Shown here: one piece after another, positions 10,001 to 17,309 of the stretch
Layout: every line of letters begins with the position of its first letter
Position numbering within the stretch: the stretch's first letter is position 1
NCBI RefSeq assembly: GCF_046736075.1
Contig: NZ_CP177163.1
Location: 4,154,001-4,218,000, forward strand
Length of the DNA stretch: 64,000 nucleotides
Direction: 5' to 3'
DNA from: Stenotrophomonas sp046736075
Lineage (GTDB): Bacteria; Pseudomonadota; Gammaproteobacteria; Xanthomonadales; Xanthomonadaceae
Position numbers and translations under genes: made by a program
Notes under the pieces: generated by a model
What the model was told of the DNA's origin: nothing
Databases searched by the model: none
What the model saw: the letters and a program-made list of their open reading frames with translations, nothing else

Positions 10001-10147
10001 GGAACTGCTGGCCTGCCAGTGGCTGCGCGGCGGCAGTTCCTGGCCGGCACAGGAGGCGGCCAGAGCCAGTGCCGGAACGAGCAGGGCGCGCGCCATGCCG
10101 GGGGAGGGTCGGTACAGGACGGTCCAGCGGTCAGCGTGCAGCCCCAT
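7028..10147 (-). CDS. Exported discoidin (F5/8 type C) domain protein with glycosidase-like helical barrel
   Basis: A protein of 1039 residues. The GTG/ATG choice is settled by AGGAG seven bases before the ATG at 10147. An n-region is followed by the hydrophobic stretch ARALLVPALALAASCAG, a signal peptide possibly of lipoprotein type although the lipobox is weak. Next comes an F5/8C galactose-binding module (about residues 40-155: SSSQQVPAMAVAHLIDGD, FQVDLGATSTLSGAQLTWDV). The C-terminal half looks like an alpha/alpha-barrel carbohydrase: FIRDGMATSAVLLRMGE, SYWDDYWGLKGWHDGAWLAE, MPHTWIGAEYGR. Activity is not assigned; a role on a plant or host polysaccharide is inferred. A LacI-type operator lies just upstream. 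Confidence 0.75.
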   Translation of the reverse strand: MGLHADRWTVLYRPSPGMARALLVPALALAASCAGQELPPRSHWQASSSSQQVPAMAVAHLIDGDPKTVTGGAFSPGHWFQVDLGATSTLSGAQLTWDVSNPEGYTLQTSLDGTQWQPAYTMRDSLGGIETLYFAPRPARYLRLASPERTADWGVSIFELEPLDARASARVAGLGPMQAAALWQGGGAVALPPGKDGDHVLEIALPRPEATTGLAVDWAGAHGAARLDARDAQGRWHEIARDPQAGSRVQSWLAGTAPLTATALRLTVEGDAPGVDRLRLLGPAAVMTPMKRYQIAASGAQRALFPASLHLQQTYWTVVGVHAGRQKSIFDEYGNIEAYKGAPLVQPIWRNADGHATGAAGQPVAHALRDGWKPMPSARWAPQPGLELQSEAFAIALDGQPVTFVRHRLRNTGSTPVDGTLTLAVRPMQMNPPWQNGGLSPIRTIAVDGRAVRVNGRPLLHSLTAIDAAGAAPFGVDGSSEITTAIATGRLPAEQQAQDADGLAAAALAYRIQLAPGASRSVVVAFPLGTAAAAADGTLPPAPAPALGDAPRDPDAAYEMFANRAAADWQARLGQVGLRLPDPSLVDMLRAQAAYMLINQTGPAMQPGPRNYNRSFIRDGMATSAVLLRMGEAEVARDYLAWYSDHGVHPNGLVSPILNDDGSVNTGFGSDIEYDSQGQYIALVADVARLDGGPESVRAYLPKVKAALRFLQELRERTLVPGYMAGQPAPERFAGILAPSISHEGYPSPTHSYWDDYWGLKGWHDGAWLAESLGDHETAAWAHTQYTALHNALAASIRATMAWKGIDFIPSSADLGDGDPTGVSIALDPTGAQDVLPPTALRTTFARYLDDVRRRNQPGALYAYTPYEIRNVLSYVHLGQPAAAAELLQGLLHDRRPLEWQVLAEVVHSRLRFPRYLGDMPHTWIGAEYGRTLFGMLMREDDDALSLLPGTPPSWVAGEGLAIDRLPTAYGTLQLQAQQRDGALRLTLGPGLRGDTAVRVWWPTRTRPTSVRVDGRTVSDFDADGMRVKRPFRTLEARW

Positions 10148-10205
10148 CGATGCGCTCCTGGTCCAGGTACGCCCCGGCACTGGGGCAGGGCCACGCTAGC
10201 AGGGG

Positions 10206-10221
10206 ATGTAACCGTTTACAT
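10206..10221. promoter_or_regulatory. LacI-family-type operator upstream of the discoidin glycosidase
   Basis: The sequence ATGTAACCGTTTACAT is a 16-base near-palindrome centred on CG, 59 bases before the glycosidase ATG. Its half-site ATGTAA and central CG are typical of LacI-family sugar regulators. No LacI-family gene is visible in the window, so the regulator must lie elsewhere. Confidence 0.55.
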
Positions 10222-10250
10222 GACGCGTCGCAATATCGGGTCCGGGGTAG

Positions 10251-11150
10251 TCAGGCAACCGCTGCGGCGATCTGCTCGCGCAGCCACCGATGCGCCGGAT
10301 CGCGATGCACGCGCTCGTGCCACAGCATCACCATCTGGTAGCCCGGCACCTCGATGGGGGCCTCGACCACACGCAGTGCGGGATCGCCGAGAACCAGGCG
10401 TTCGGGCACCATCGCGACCATGTCGGTGCGCGCGAGCGTGCTGCGCAGGAACAGGAAGTGCGGCACCGACAGCGCGACCGTGCGCTGGGCGCCCTGTTCG
10501 GCGAGCGCGGCGTCGGTGCTGCCGTGGAAGCCGCCGCCCTGTGGCGACACGATCACATGCTCCAGCGCGCAGAACTGCTTGAGCGTCGGGCGTCGTTTGA
10601 GGCGCGGGTGATCGCGGCGGCCGGCCAGCACGTAGCGCTCGGTGAACAGCGGCCGATGATGCAGGGCCGGCGGCGCGTCTGCGGCGATATGGAAAGCCAG
10701 GTCGATGTCGCCGCGCTCGGCGCGTTCCACCATGCGCTGCGGCGCCAGTTCGACGATGGCCAGCCGTGTGCCCGGCGCGGCATGCCGCAGTCTGGGCAGT
10801 GCGGGCAGCAGCACCGTCGATTCGCCGTAGTCGGAGGCCATCACCCGCCAGGTGTTGCGCGCCTGGCCGGGGTCGAACGGACGGGTCGGCGCGACCGCGC
10901 GGGAGAGGGCCTGCAGGGCCTCCGCCAGAGGTGCCCGCAGCGCTTCGGCACGCGCGGTGGTGCGCATGCCGCGCGCTGCAGGCAGCAGCAACGGGTCGTC
11001 GAACAAGGCACGCAGCCGCGCCAGCTGCACGCTCACCGTCGGTTGCGCCAGGTGCAGGCGCGCTGCGGCGCGGGTGACGTTCTGTTCCTCCAGCAGCGCC
11101 TGCAGGGTGACCAGCAGGTTGAGATCGATGCGGCGCAGGGTATTGTCCAT
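10251..11150 (-). CDS. LysR-family transcriptional regulator
   Basis: A 299-residue LysR-type regulator. The winged HTH is at residues 7-65 (IDLNLLVTLQALLEEQNVTR, then HLAQPTVSVQLARLRALFDD), followed by a substrate-binding-protein-like sensor domain from about residue 90. The start is the ATG at 11150. It is divergent from the flavodoxin-fold quinone reductase that begins 84 bases away, the usual arrangement in which a LysR protein controls its neighbour and itself. The subgroup resembles NodD/PcpR-like regulators; the inducer is unknown. Confidence 0.9.
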   Translation of the reverse strand: MDNTLRRIDLNLLVTLQALLEEQNVTRAAARLHLAQPTVSVQLARLRALFDDPLLLPAARGMRTTARAEALRAPLAEALQALSRAVAPTRPFDPGQARNTWRVMASDYGESTVLLPALPRLRHAAPGTRLAIVELAPQRMVERAERGDIDLAFHIAADAPPALHHRPLFTERYVLAGRRDHPRLKRRPTLKQFCALEHVIVSPQGGGFHGSTDAALAEQGAQRTVALSVPHFLFLRSTLARTDMVAMVPERLVLGDPALRVVEAPIEVPGYQMVMLWHERVHRDPAHRWLREQIAAAVA

Positions 11151-11233
11151 AGCAATGCCATCAATTGCAGGAATTCATTTCTACTATAAGCCGGTCGCGC
11201 CTACCGTGGGGGCCTTCCCGCCACGGAGTTCCC
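11151..11233. promoter_or_regulatory. Divergent LysR/quinone reductase control region
   Basis: This 83-base gap holds both promoters of the divergent pair. It is AT-rich in its first half (ATTGCAGGAATTCATTTC, then TACTATAAG, a plausible -10). An ATTGCAGGAAT/ATTC pattern near 11164-11180 could be a LysR T-N11-A box, but the match is loose. Confidence 0.4.
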
Positions 11234-12013
11234 ATGAACGTCCTGCTTGTACACGCCCATCCCGAACCCGGCTCGCTCAACGGCGCGCTCAAAGACTTCA
11301 GCGTTGCCCGCCTGCAGCAGGCCGGCCACACCGTGCAGGTGTCGGATCTGTACGCGATGCGCTGGAAGCCGCAACTCGATGCCGACGACCATGTCGGGCG
11401 CGATCCGGCCGTGCCTTTCCATGCGTCGCTGGATTCGCGCCAGGCGTACGCCACTGGCCGGCAGAGCGACGACATCGCCGCCGAACAGGAGAAGCTGCGC
11501 TGGGCCGATGCGGTGATCCTGCAGTTTCCGCTGTGGTGGTTCTCGATGCCCGCGATCCTGAAAGGCTGGGTGGACCGGGTGTATGCCTACGGTTTTGCCT
11601 ACGGCGTGGGCGAACACTCCGACCGGCACTGGGGCGACCGCTATGGCGAAGGTGCGATGCGCGGCAAGCGCGCGATGCTGGTGGTGACCACCGGCGGGTG
11701 GGCGTCCCACTATGGGCCGCGCGGCATCAACGGGCCGATCGACGACCTGCTGTTTCCGATCCAGCACGGCATCCTGTTCTATCCCGGCTTCGACGTGCTG
11801 CCGCCGCACGTCATCTACCGGACCAGCCGCGTCGACGCCTCGACCTATCCGGCCGTTCTGGAAGGCCTGGGCCGCCGCCTGGATGGCCTCGCGACCGACG
11901 CGGTACTTCCGTATCGCCGGCAGAACGGCGGCGACTACGTGATTCCCGCACTGGAGCTGCGCGAGGAGTTGGCCGAGGCCCAGGCCGGCATGGGCGTGCA
12001 CCTCGCGCCGTGA
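11234..12013 (+). CDS. Flavodoxin-fold NAD(P)H quinone oxidoreductase
   Basis: A 259-residue NQO1/MdaB-like flavoprotein. The FMN/FAD-binding start MNVLLVHAHPEPGSLNGAL, the WADAVILQFPLWWFSMPAILKGWVDRV segment and the VVTTGGWASHYGPRG glycine loop match the flavodoxin_2 family. Such enzymes carry out two-electron reduction of quinones in the cytosol and protect against redox stress. The ATG at 11234 follows ACGGAGTT. Divergence from the LysR gene suggests induction by an aromatic or quinone signal; this is inference. Confidence 0.87.
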   Translation: MNVLLVHAHPEPGSLNGALKDFSVARLQQAGHTVQVSDLYAMRWKPQLDADDHVGRDPAVPFHASLDSRQAYATGRQSDDIAAEQEKLRWADAVILQFPLWWFSMPAILKGWVDRVYAYGFAYGVGEHSDRHWGDRYGEGAMRGKRAMLVVTTGGWASHYGPRGINGPIDDLLFPIQHGILFYPGFDVLPPHVIYRTSRVDASTYPAVLEGLGRRLDGLATDAVLPYRRQNGGDYVIPALELREELAEAQAGMGVHLAP

Positions 12014-12019
12014 AGGGGG

Positions 12020-12068
12020 GACGCGGCGCGCCGCACTTGACGCATCGTCAAGCGCGGTGCGCGGCGTC
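12020..12068. terminator. Long imperfect palindrome after the quinone reductase
   Basis: A 49-base imperfect inverted repeat begins six bases after the quinone reductase stop, with a perfect core CTTGACG-CAT-CGTCAAG (12037-12053) and GC-rich outer arms. Its place between two co-directional genes suggests a transcription end or mRNA-protecting stem. There is no T-run, so it is not a textbook intrinsic terminator. Confidence 0.45.
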
Positions 12069-12181
12069 TTGACGGGCTGGCGGTTCACGCACGCAGCCGC
12101 ACCACGCAGACTTTCTCCCCGTTGCCGGCGCATGTCGCTGCCGGCGTAGCCGATCCGTCGCGATCAATCCTGGGGAGAGTC

Positions 12182-12706
12182 ATGATCCGCATTCCTGTTT
12201 CCGATACCGCCCACGCCCGCCTGGTGCGTGCCTCCCGCTGGCTGTGTGTGGCGGCCTATGGGGTGCTTGTGGCCGTGTTCGCCACCTCCGCGCTGGGCGG
12301 CCACCTTCGGGCCCAGGCCATTCTCAAGGATGCGGTAACCGTGGAGGCGCCGGTCACGCTGGACACCATCGACGAGAAGCGGCACAAAGGGCGGGTCTCG
12401 CACACTTACCAGTTCCGTTACGTCTTCGACGTCGATGGCGTGCCGCACACCGGTCACTTCACCACCAGCGAAGACAACGCCGCGCCCTACCTGGGCGATG
12501 CAGCGCAGGTCACCGTGGCCTACGCCCGTGCCGATCCAGCGCGTTTTGAACGGCTGGAACGCCTGCAGGCGCAGCAGGGCCTTGGCGCAGTGCTGGGGCG
12601 GCTGGTGGGCGCACTGCTGATGCTGGCGGGCCTGGCGTTCCTGGTGCACCTGCTGGTGACCCGGCGCCTGTTCGTCCGCCAGGCAGCGCCGGTCGCGGCA
12701 GGCTGA
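12182..12706 (+). CDS. DUF3592-like small membrane protein
   Basis: A 174-residue protein with one hydrophobic segment near the N-terminus (WLCVAAYGVLVAVFATSALGG, about 20-40) and one near the C-terminus (LVGALLMLAGLAFLVHLLV, about 140-158). The soluble domain between them (TYQFRYVFDVDGVPHTGHFT, VTVAYARADPARFE) looks like a DUF3592 beta-domain. The ATG at 12182 follows GGGGAGAGTC, a good ribosome site. Its stop lies 9 bases before the next gene. Function is unknown; it may belong with the ATPase genes downstream. Confidence 0.7.
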   Translation: MIRIPVSDTAHARLVRASRWLCVAAYGVLVAVFATSALGGHLRAQAILKDAVTVEAPVTLDTIDEKRHKGRVSHTYQFRYVFDVDGVPHTGHFTTSEDNAAPYLGDAAQVTVAYARADPARFERLERLQAQQGLGAVLGRLVGALLMLAGLAFLVHLLVTRRLFVRQAAPVAAG

Positions 12707-12715
12707 GCCACCGTC

Positions 12716-14005
12716 ATGACCGCACTGGTTGACAGCCGAACGGGGCCGGGTAAGTTGGCCGATTCCTTCCTGCCCTGGTCGCCCGCCATGCCCGCTCCGG
12801 AATTCGCGGACCTGTTGTCCCGCCATATGCGCCGGATCCGGGCCAGTGCCGGCGGGGTGGCCAGCGAGATCGGCATCAGCCGCGAGGCGGTGAACAACTG
12901 GCGGTCCGGAGCATCCTTGCCCAGCCGCCGCCATCGCGACCGGGTGCTGGCCTGCGCCAACTATCTGCGGTTGACCGAAGCGGAGAGCAACGGCCTGCTG
13001 CAGGCGGCCGGCTTCGAACCGGAGTTCCCGACCGAGGCCGTCGCTGCCGAGGTGGCCGTTGCACTGCCGGCGGTGCAGATTCCCGAGACCGTGGTGGGCC
13101 TGTTCAACCGCCTGCAGCAACTGCGGCCGTATCCGGTGGCGCTGCTGCTGACCCAGGCGCACTGGGGCCAGCCGCCCGAGCGTGCGGCGATGCTGGCCGA
13201 AGCGGCGGCACGCTACGGCAGCGGGCGGGTGCTGCATCTGCAGCCGCCGTTCCGCGCCGGTGAGGGCGACCAGGACTACTTCGCCTCGCTGGCCGCGCAA
13301 TGCGGGCTGGAGGGCGTCAGCACGGATGCCGGTTTCGAGGCGGCGCTCGCGCAGCGCCTGCAGCAGCCCGGCGCGCTGTTCTGCCTGGTGAGCCGCTTCG
13401 AGCAGGGGGCACCCGGCCCACGCGATGTGCTGGCGGGCATCCTGCGCAGCCTGAGCGAAATGTACAGCGGCAAGCTGCACCTGCTGATCTGCGGCGGCGC
13501 GGCGCTGGCCGATCTCAAATACCAGGGCGGTGACCTGTCGCTGCTCAACATCGCCGCCAGTGAAACCTGGCCGGAACTGCGCGTGGCCGACCTGCGCCGC
13601 GCCGGCGCCGTGCTGCCCGAGACGGTGCTTGAGCGCGCGCTGCAGGTATCCGGTGGCCATCCGCTGCTGGCCCAGGCGGCACTGGCGCTGCTGGCCGATC
13701 CCGCCGCGCCGGTGAGTGATGCGCAACTGGAGGAGCAGCTGTCCAACCACCCGCGCCTGTGGGACGCGCTGCTGCCGCTGCTGCGCGACGGCGCGGCACG
13801 CGCGGCGATTGGCGGCTGGCTGCAGCGCGAGCAGATCGCGCCCGCACGTCCGTACCTCGTGGATCCGCTGCTGCGCCAGTTGTACTGGCATAACCTGCTG
13901 ACGCCACGCACGCAGGCGCAGGGCAGCTGGCTGGCGTGGCGCTGCAATGCGATCCGCCGCGCCGTGCGGCAGGTGATCGATTCGCTGGAGGATGTGCCGG
14001 CATGA
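12716..14005 (+). CDS. XRE-type HTH protein fused to a degenerate STAND/AAA-like domain
   Basis: A protein of 429 residues. Residues about 28-75 form an XRE-like helix-turn-helix (RRIRASAGGVASEIGISREA followed by VNNWRSGASLPSRR). The rest follows the layout of an AAA/STAND NTPase and includes the family-typical SGGHPLLAQAAL (312 on). The place for Walker A reads LLTQAHWGQPPER with no GK[ST], and the Walker B place lacks its acidic pair (ALFCLVSRFEQ), so ATP hydrolysis is unlikely. Its stop overlaps the start of the next gene, whose NTPase motifs are intact. A regulator or inactive partner of that ATPase is the natural inference. An ATG at 12788 (residue 25) is an alternative start. Confidence 0.65.
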   Translation: MTALVDSRTGPGKLADSFLPWSPAMPAPEFADLLSRHMRRIRASAGGVASEIGISREAVNNWRSGASLPSRRHRDRVLACANYLRLTEAESNGLLQAAGFEPEFPTEAVAAEVAVALPAVQIPETVVGLFNRLQQLRPYPVALLLTQAHWGQPPERAAMLAEAAARYGSGRVLHLQPPFRAGEGDQDYFASLAAQCGLEGVSTDAGFEAALAQRLQQPGALFCLVSRFEQGAPGPRDVLAGILRSLSEMYSGKLHLLICGGAALADLKYQGGDLSLLNIAASETWPELRVADLRRAGAVLPETVLERALQVSGGHPLLAQAALALLADPAAPVSDAQLEEQLSNHPRLWDALLPLLRDGAARAAIGGWLQREQIAPARPYLVDPLLRQLYWHNLLTPRTQAQGSWLAWRCNAIRRAVRQVIDSLEDVPA

Positions 14006-16194
14006 ACCGGCCCCGATGGCGGTTGTGGCGCCTGCTGCTGATCGCGGCGGGCACCTGGTTCCTGGTCAGCCTGCTGTTCGTGCCGTGGCTCAACCCGTGG
14101 TCCGCATGGCGGATGCAGCGCGACCGCGAATCGCTGATGCTCATCCAGCAGGCGCACATCGACATGATGTTCCTGCGCGAGGAAGCGCTGACCTATTGGC
14201 TGGTGCATGAGCAGTGGCCTGCGCAGGTGAGCGTGCCGGGTGTCCACGATCCGGCCGAGGCGACCGTACGCGCGGAGCTGCCGGCGCCGTGGGTGCTGCG
14301 TTTCCGCTACACCGACCGCTTTCCAGCCCGTTCCGGCCTGCCGGGTACGGTGATCGAACAGCGGCTGGACCCGAAGACGCAGCATTGGACCTGCCAGCCG
14401 GGCGACCCGTCGCCACCGTCACGATGGCTGGCGCCGAACTGCCGCAGCAGCGCGCCGTGGACGATCGTGCAGTGGCTGACGCTGCTGCTGGGCCTGGCGC
14501 TGACCGTGCTGCTGGCCGCAGCGCTGATCTGGTGGCGGCTGCGGCCGGCCGTGGCGACCATCGTGCGCGAGCCGCGGGCGCTGCTGTCCCAACCGCTGCA
14601 GCAGCTGCCCCGGCTGGACCGGCAGTTGGGCTGGCTGCGTCTGCGCGGGCGGGTGCTCGGCGATGCCGGGGTGGCCAGCGTGCGCTGGCGTGAGGCATTG
14701 CGCCACGTCGATGCGGCACCGGTAGCGCGTGCCGCGCAGCTGGCCGCGCGGATCGGCGCCGTCGATGCGCCGGCACCGGGCTGGTCGCTGCCTGGCGACG
14801 TCCGCGAATGGACGCTGCCGGCCAGCCTGCCGCTCGCGCTGGAACGGCTGTGGCTGTACCTGCCGGACCCGACGCTGTCAGGTGATGCACTGGTGCAACG
14901 GCTGCGCGCGATGCCCAACGGGCAGGACGTGGTGCTGGTGGTGAGCCCGTCGTTGGCGGTGGAGCCGGCGTTGATGGCCTACACCGACGACCCGGTGAAC
15001 CTGTGCGTGTGCCTGGACCAGGCGGCGCAGACCCGCTGGCTGCTGCAGCCTGCTGCGATGGACGGACTGGTGGCGCTGCTGGCCCGGCAACTGCAGGCGA
15101 CACGTATTTCGCCCTACCAGACCCACGGCGGCATCACCCGGCCGGCGGCGTTCTTCGGGCGCGAGGACGTGCTGGCGCGGGTGCTCAACCGGGAGCCGGG
15201 CAACTACCTGCTGGTGGGCGGTCGCCAGCTCGGCAAGACCAGTCTGATGAAGGCGATCGCACGCCGCTTCGTCGACCATCCCCGTGTGTACTGCTGCTAT
15301 CTGTCGCTGCGCGATCACCGGCTGACGGTGCGCCTGGCGCTGGAACTCGGTTTGCCCGAGGCCACCGGCATCGACGCGCTGGTGGCCGCACTTGCCACCC
15401 GCGCCGGCGGCCGGCGGGTGCTGCTGCTGATCGACGAAACCGACCTGTTCCTGCGCCACGAAGCGGAGCAGGGTTACCCGCACCTGGCGGCGCTGCGCGC
15501 GCTGAGCGAGGAGGGGCGCTGTCACTTCATGCTGGCCGGCTTCTGGGACCTGTACGAGGCGGTGACGCTGGACTTCGCCTCGCCGCTGCGCAACTTCGGT
15601 GAGGTGATCCACGTGGGCGGCCTGGAAGACGTGGCGTGCCAGGCGCTCGCCACGACCCCGATGGCGCGGTTGGGCGTGCACTTCGCCGAGCCGGACCTGC
15701 CGCGGCAACTGGTGGTCGCCTGCGGCCGGCGCGCCAACCTGGTGGCCATCGTCTGCCAGCAACTGCTGGCCCAGTTGCAGCGCGGCCAGCGGCTGATCGA
15801 CGCTGGCCAGCTGCATGCCGCGCTCGCGGCCGAACCGGTGTTCGATGCGCTCGCCGGCTGGGCGCGGCTGAGCCCGGATCCACTGGCGTGCCGGATCGAC
15901 CGGATCGTGGTCTACCACCTGGCCTGCGCGCGTCTGGCCACCGCCGGTGCGCGCGCCACGTCGTTGACCGCGCTGCTGTCGGTGTTCGATGCGGCCGGCG
16001 TGCAGGTGGACCCGGAGCAGTTGCGGCGCGCGCTGGCCCGGCTGCAGCTGGCGTATGTGATCCGGCGCGAGGGCGACGGGGCGCAGTTCGTGTTCGCGGT
16101 GCCGCTGTTCGTCACCCAGTTCCAGCACGAGGAAGTGGCTGCGTTGCTGCAGCGGGAACTGCAGACGATGGCAGGCACTGCTGCAATGGGATGA
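14002..16194 (+). CDS. Membrane STAND-type ATPase with a pilin-like exported domain
   Basis: A 730-residue protein of unusual design. TM1 is at about residues 10-30. Residues 31-150, predicted outside the membrane, carry a long helix followed by a segment with Cys131 and Cys147 (HWTCQPGD then RWLAPNCR) that resembles the C-terminal disulfide loop of type IVa pilins. TM2 spans about 153-178. The cytosolic part begins with a GRED module (about 383) and has Walker A GGRQLGKTS (406-414) and Walker B LLLIDETD (474-481), as in STAND/AAA-like NTPases, then a helical C-terminal region. The ATG overlaps the stop of the HTH gene. No prepilin peptidase site is present. Function is unknown; a membrane sensor or defence NTPase is a hypothesis. 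Confidence 0.7.
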   Translation: MNRPRWRLWRLLLIAAGTWFLVSLLFVPWLNPWSAWRMQRDRESLMLIQQAHIDMMFLREEALTYWLVHEQWPAQVSVPGVHDPAEATVRAELPAPWVLRFRYTDRFPARSGLPGTVIEQRLDPKTQHWTCQPGDPSPPSRWLAPNCRSSAPWTIVQWLTLLLGLALTVLLAAALIWWRLRPAVATIVREPRALLSQPLQQLPRLDRQLGWLRLRGRVLGDAGVASVRWREALRHVDAAPVARAAQLAARIGAVDAPAPGWSLPGDVREWTLPASLPLALERLWLYLPDPTLSGDALVQRLRAMPNGQDVVLVVSPSLAVEPALMAYTDDPVNLCVCLDQAAQTRWLLQPAAMDGLVALLARQLQATRISPYQTHGGITRPAAFFGREDVLARVLNREPGNYLLVGGRQLGKTSLMKAIARRFVDHPRVYCCYLSLRDHRLTVRLALELGLPEATGIDALVAALATRAGGRRVLLLIDETDLFLRHEAEQGYPHLAALRALSEEGRCHFMLAGFWDLYEAVTLDFASPLRNFGEVIHVGGLEDVACQALATTPMARLGVHFAEPDLPRQLVVACGRRANLVAIVCQQLLAQLQRGQRLIDAGQLHAALAAEPVFDALAGWARLSPDPLACRIDRIVVYHLACARLATAGARATSLTALLSVFDAAGVQVDPEQLRRALARLQLAYVIRREGDGAQFVFAVPLFVTQFQHEEVAALLQRELQTMAGTAAMG

Positions 16195-16276
16195 AGGCGA
16201 TACGTTGTGACCGGTGACGCTGTGTGCGGCCCACCGGTTCTGCGATAGTTGAGACTGGCCGATCGCCGGAGGGGGG

Positions 16277-17302
16277 ATGCTGCATCCGCAGGAGCTGTCT
16301 TCAACGCAGATCGGCGAGGTGCTGGCGCAGGCCTACGGCGTGCAGGTCGAATCGGTCGTACAGCGTCCGGCCGGTGCCGATGCCGGTGCGACTGTCTACC
16401 AGATAGCAACGCCCGGCGGCGGCCAGTGGTGGCTGAAGTGCCGCCGCCACGCGGTGGACGACGGCGTCTGGAAGGTGCTGCAGCACCTGCGCTACACCAC
16501 GGGCATCACCGAGATCGTCGCCCCGCAACCCACCCGCACCGGTCGCCCGGCACTGGACGTGTGCGGCCTGCAGTGGACGCTGTTTCCCTATGTGGATGCC
16601 CCGTCCGGGTTCGAGGTCGCGCTGTCGCAGCGGCAATGGCAACGGCTGGGGCAGGTGCTGCGCCGCCTGCACGACACGCGCCTGCCGTGCGCGCTGGCGG
16701 TGACGCTGGCACAGGCGAGCTTCGATGACGACACGGCGGTGGAGCGGGTTGGGGCGTGGCTGCATCGGGCGGGTGATCCCGGCCTGGTACCCGATGCGTT
16801 GGGCAGCGAGTACCTCGCGCTGTGGCGGCAGCACCGCCTGCGGCTTCTGGAGGTCTGGCAGCGCTGCGTGACGCTGCGCGGCCGGCTCACCGGCCGCCCG
16901 GCGCGGGTGCTGTGCCACGCCGATCTGCATGCGGGCAACGTACTGGTCTGCGCGGACGAACGGCTGTGCCTGATCGACTGGGACGGCATGCTGATGGCGC
17001 CGCGCGAGCGCGACCTGATGTTCATGGGCGCAGCGGTCGGCGGACGCTGGGGCCGCGAGGACCCGCCGGGTTTCGCCTCGGGGTATGGCGAGACCGTCAT
17101 CGACCGGCGCTGGCTGGCGTATTACCGGCACTGGCGGATCCTGCACGATGTGCAGGAATTCCACGACCTGCTGCTCGAACCGGGCGCCACCGCGCGGCGG
17201 CCGGCGCAGCGGCGGCAGGCGCTGCGCTACATGGCCGAGCAGTTCGCGGCCGGCAACGTGGTGGATGCGGCCGCGCGCAGTTGGCGGGCGGCCGTGGGCT
17301 GA
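16277..17302 (+). CDS. Aminoglycoside phosphotransferase-like kinase
   Basis: A 341-residue protein with an APH/choline-kinase fold. The Brenner motif LCHADLHAGNVL (catalytic Asp near residue 216) and the metal-binding CLIDWDGMLMAPRERDLMFM segment are intact, as in spectinomycin phosphotransferase-like proteins. The ATG at 16277 follows GGAGGGGGG. It lies 82 bases after the membrane ATPase on the same strand. Drug resistance cannot be claimed from this; many such kinases act on metabolites or proteins. The next gene is convergent. Confidence 0.8.
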   Translation: MLHPQELSSTQIGEVLAQAYGVQVESVVQRPAGADAGATVYQIATPGGGQWWLKCRRHAVDDGVWKVLQHLRYTTGITEIVAPQPTRTGRPALDVCGLQWTLFPYVDAPSGFEVALSQRQWQRLGQVLRRLHDTRLPCALAVTLAQASFDDDTAVERVGAWLHRAGDPGLVPDALGSEYLALWRQHRLRLLEVWQRCVTLRGRLTGRPARVLCHADLHAGNVLVCADERLCLIDWDGMLMAPRERDLMFMGAAVGGRWGREDPPGFASGYGETVIDRRWLAYYRHWRILHDVQEFHDLLLEPGATARRPAQRRQALRYMAEQFAAGNVVDAAARSWRAAVG

Positions 17303-17309
17303 AGCGCCC

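Noticed and set aside
16277..17302. Antibiotic resistance gene
   Set aside because: APH fold motifs are intact, but the family includes many metabolic kinases and nothing here shows a drug substrate.
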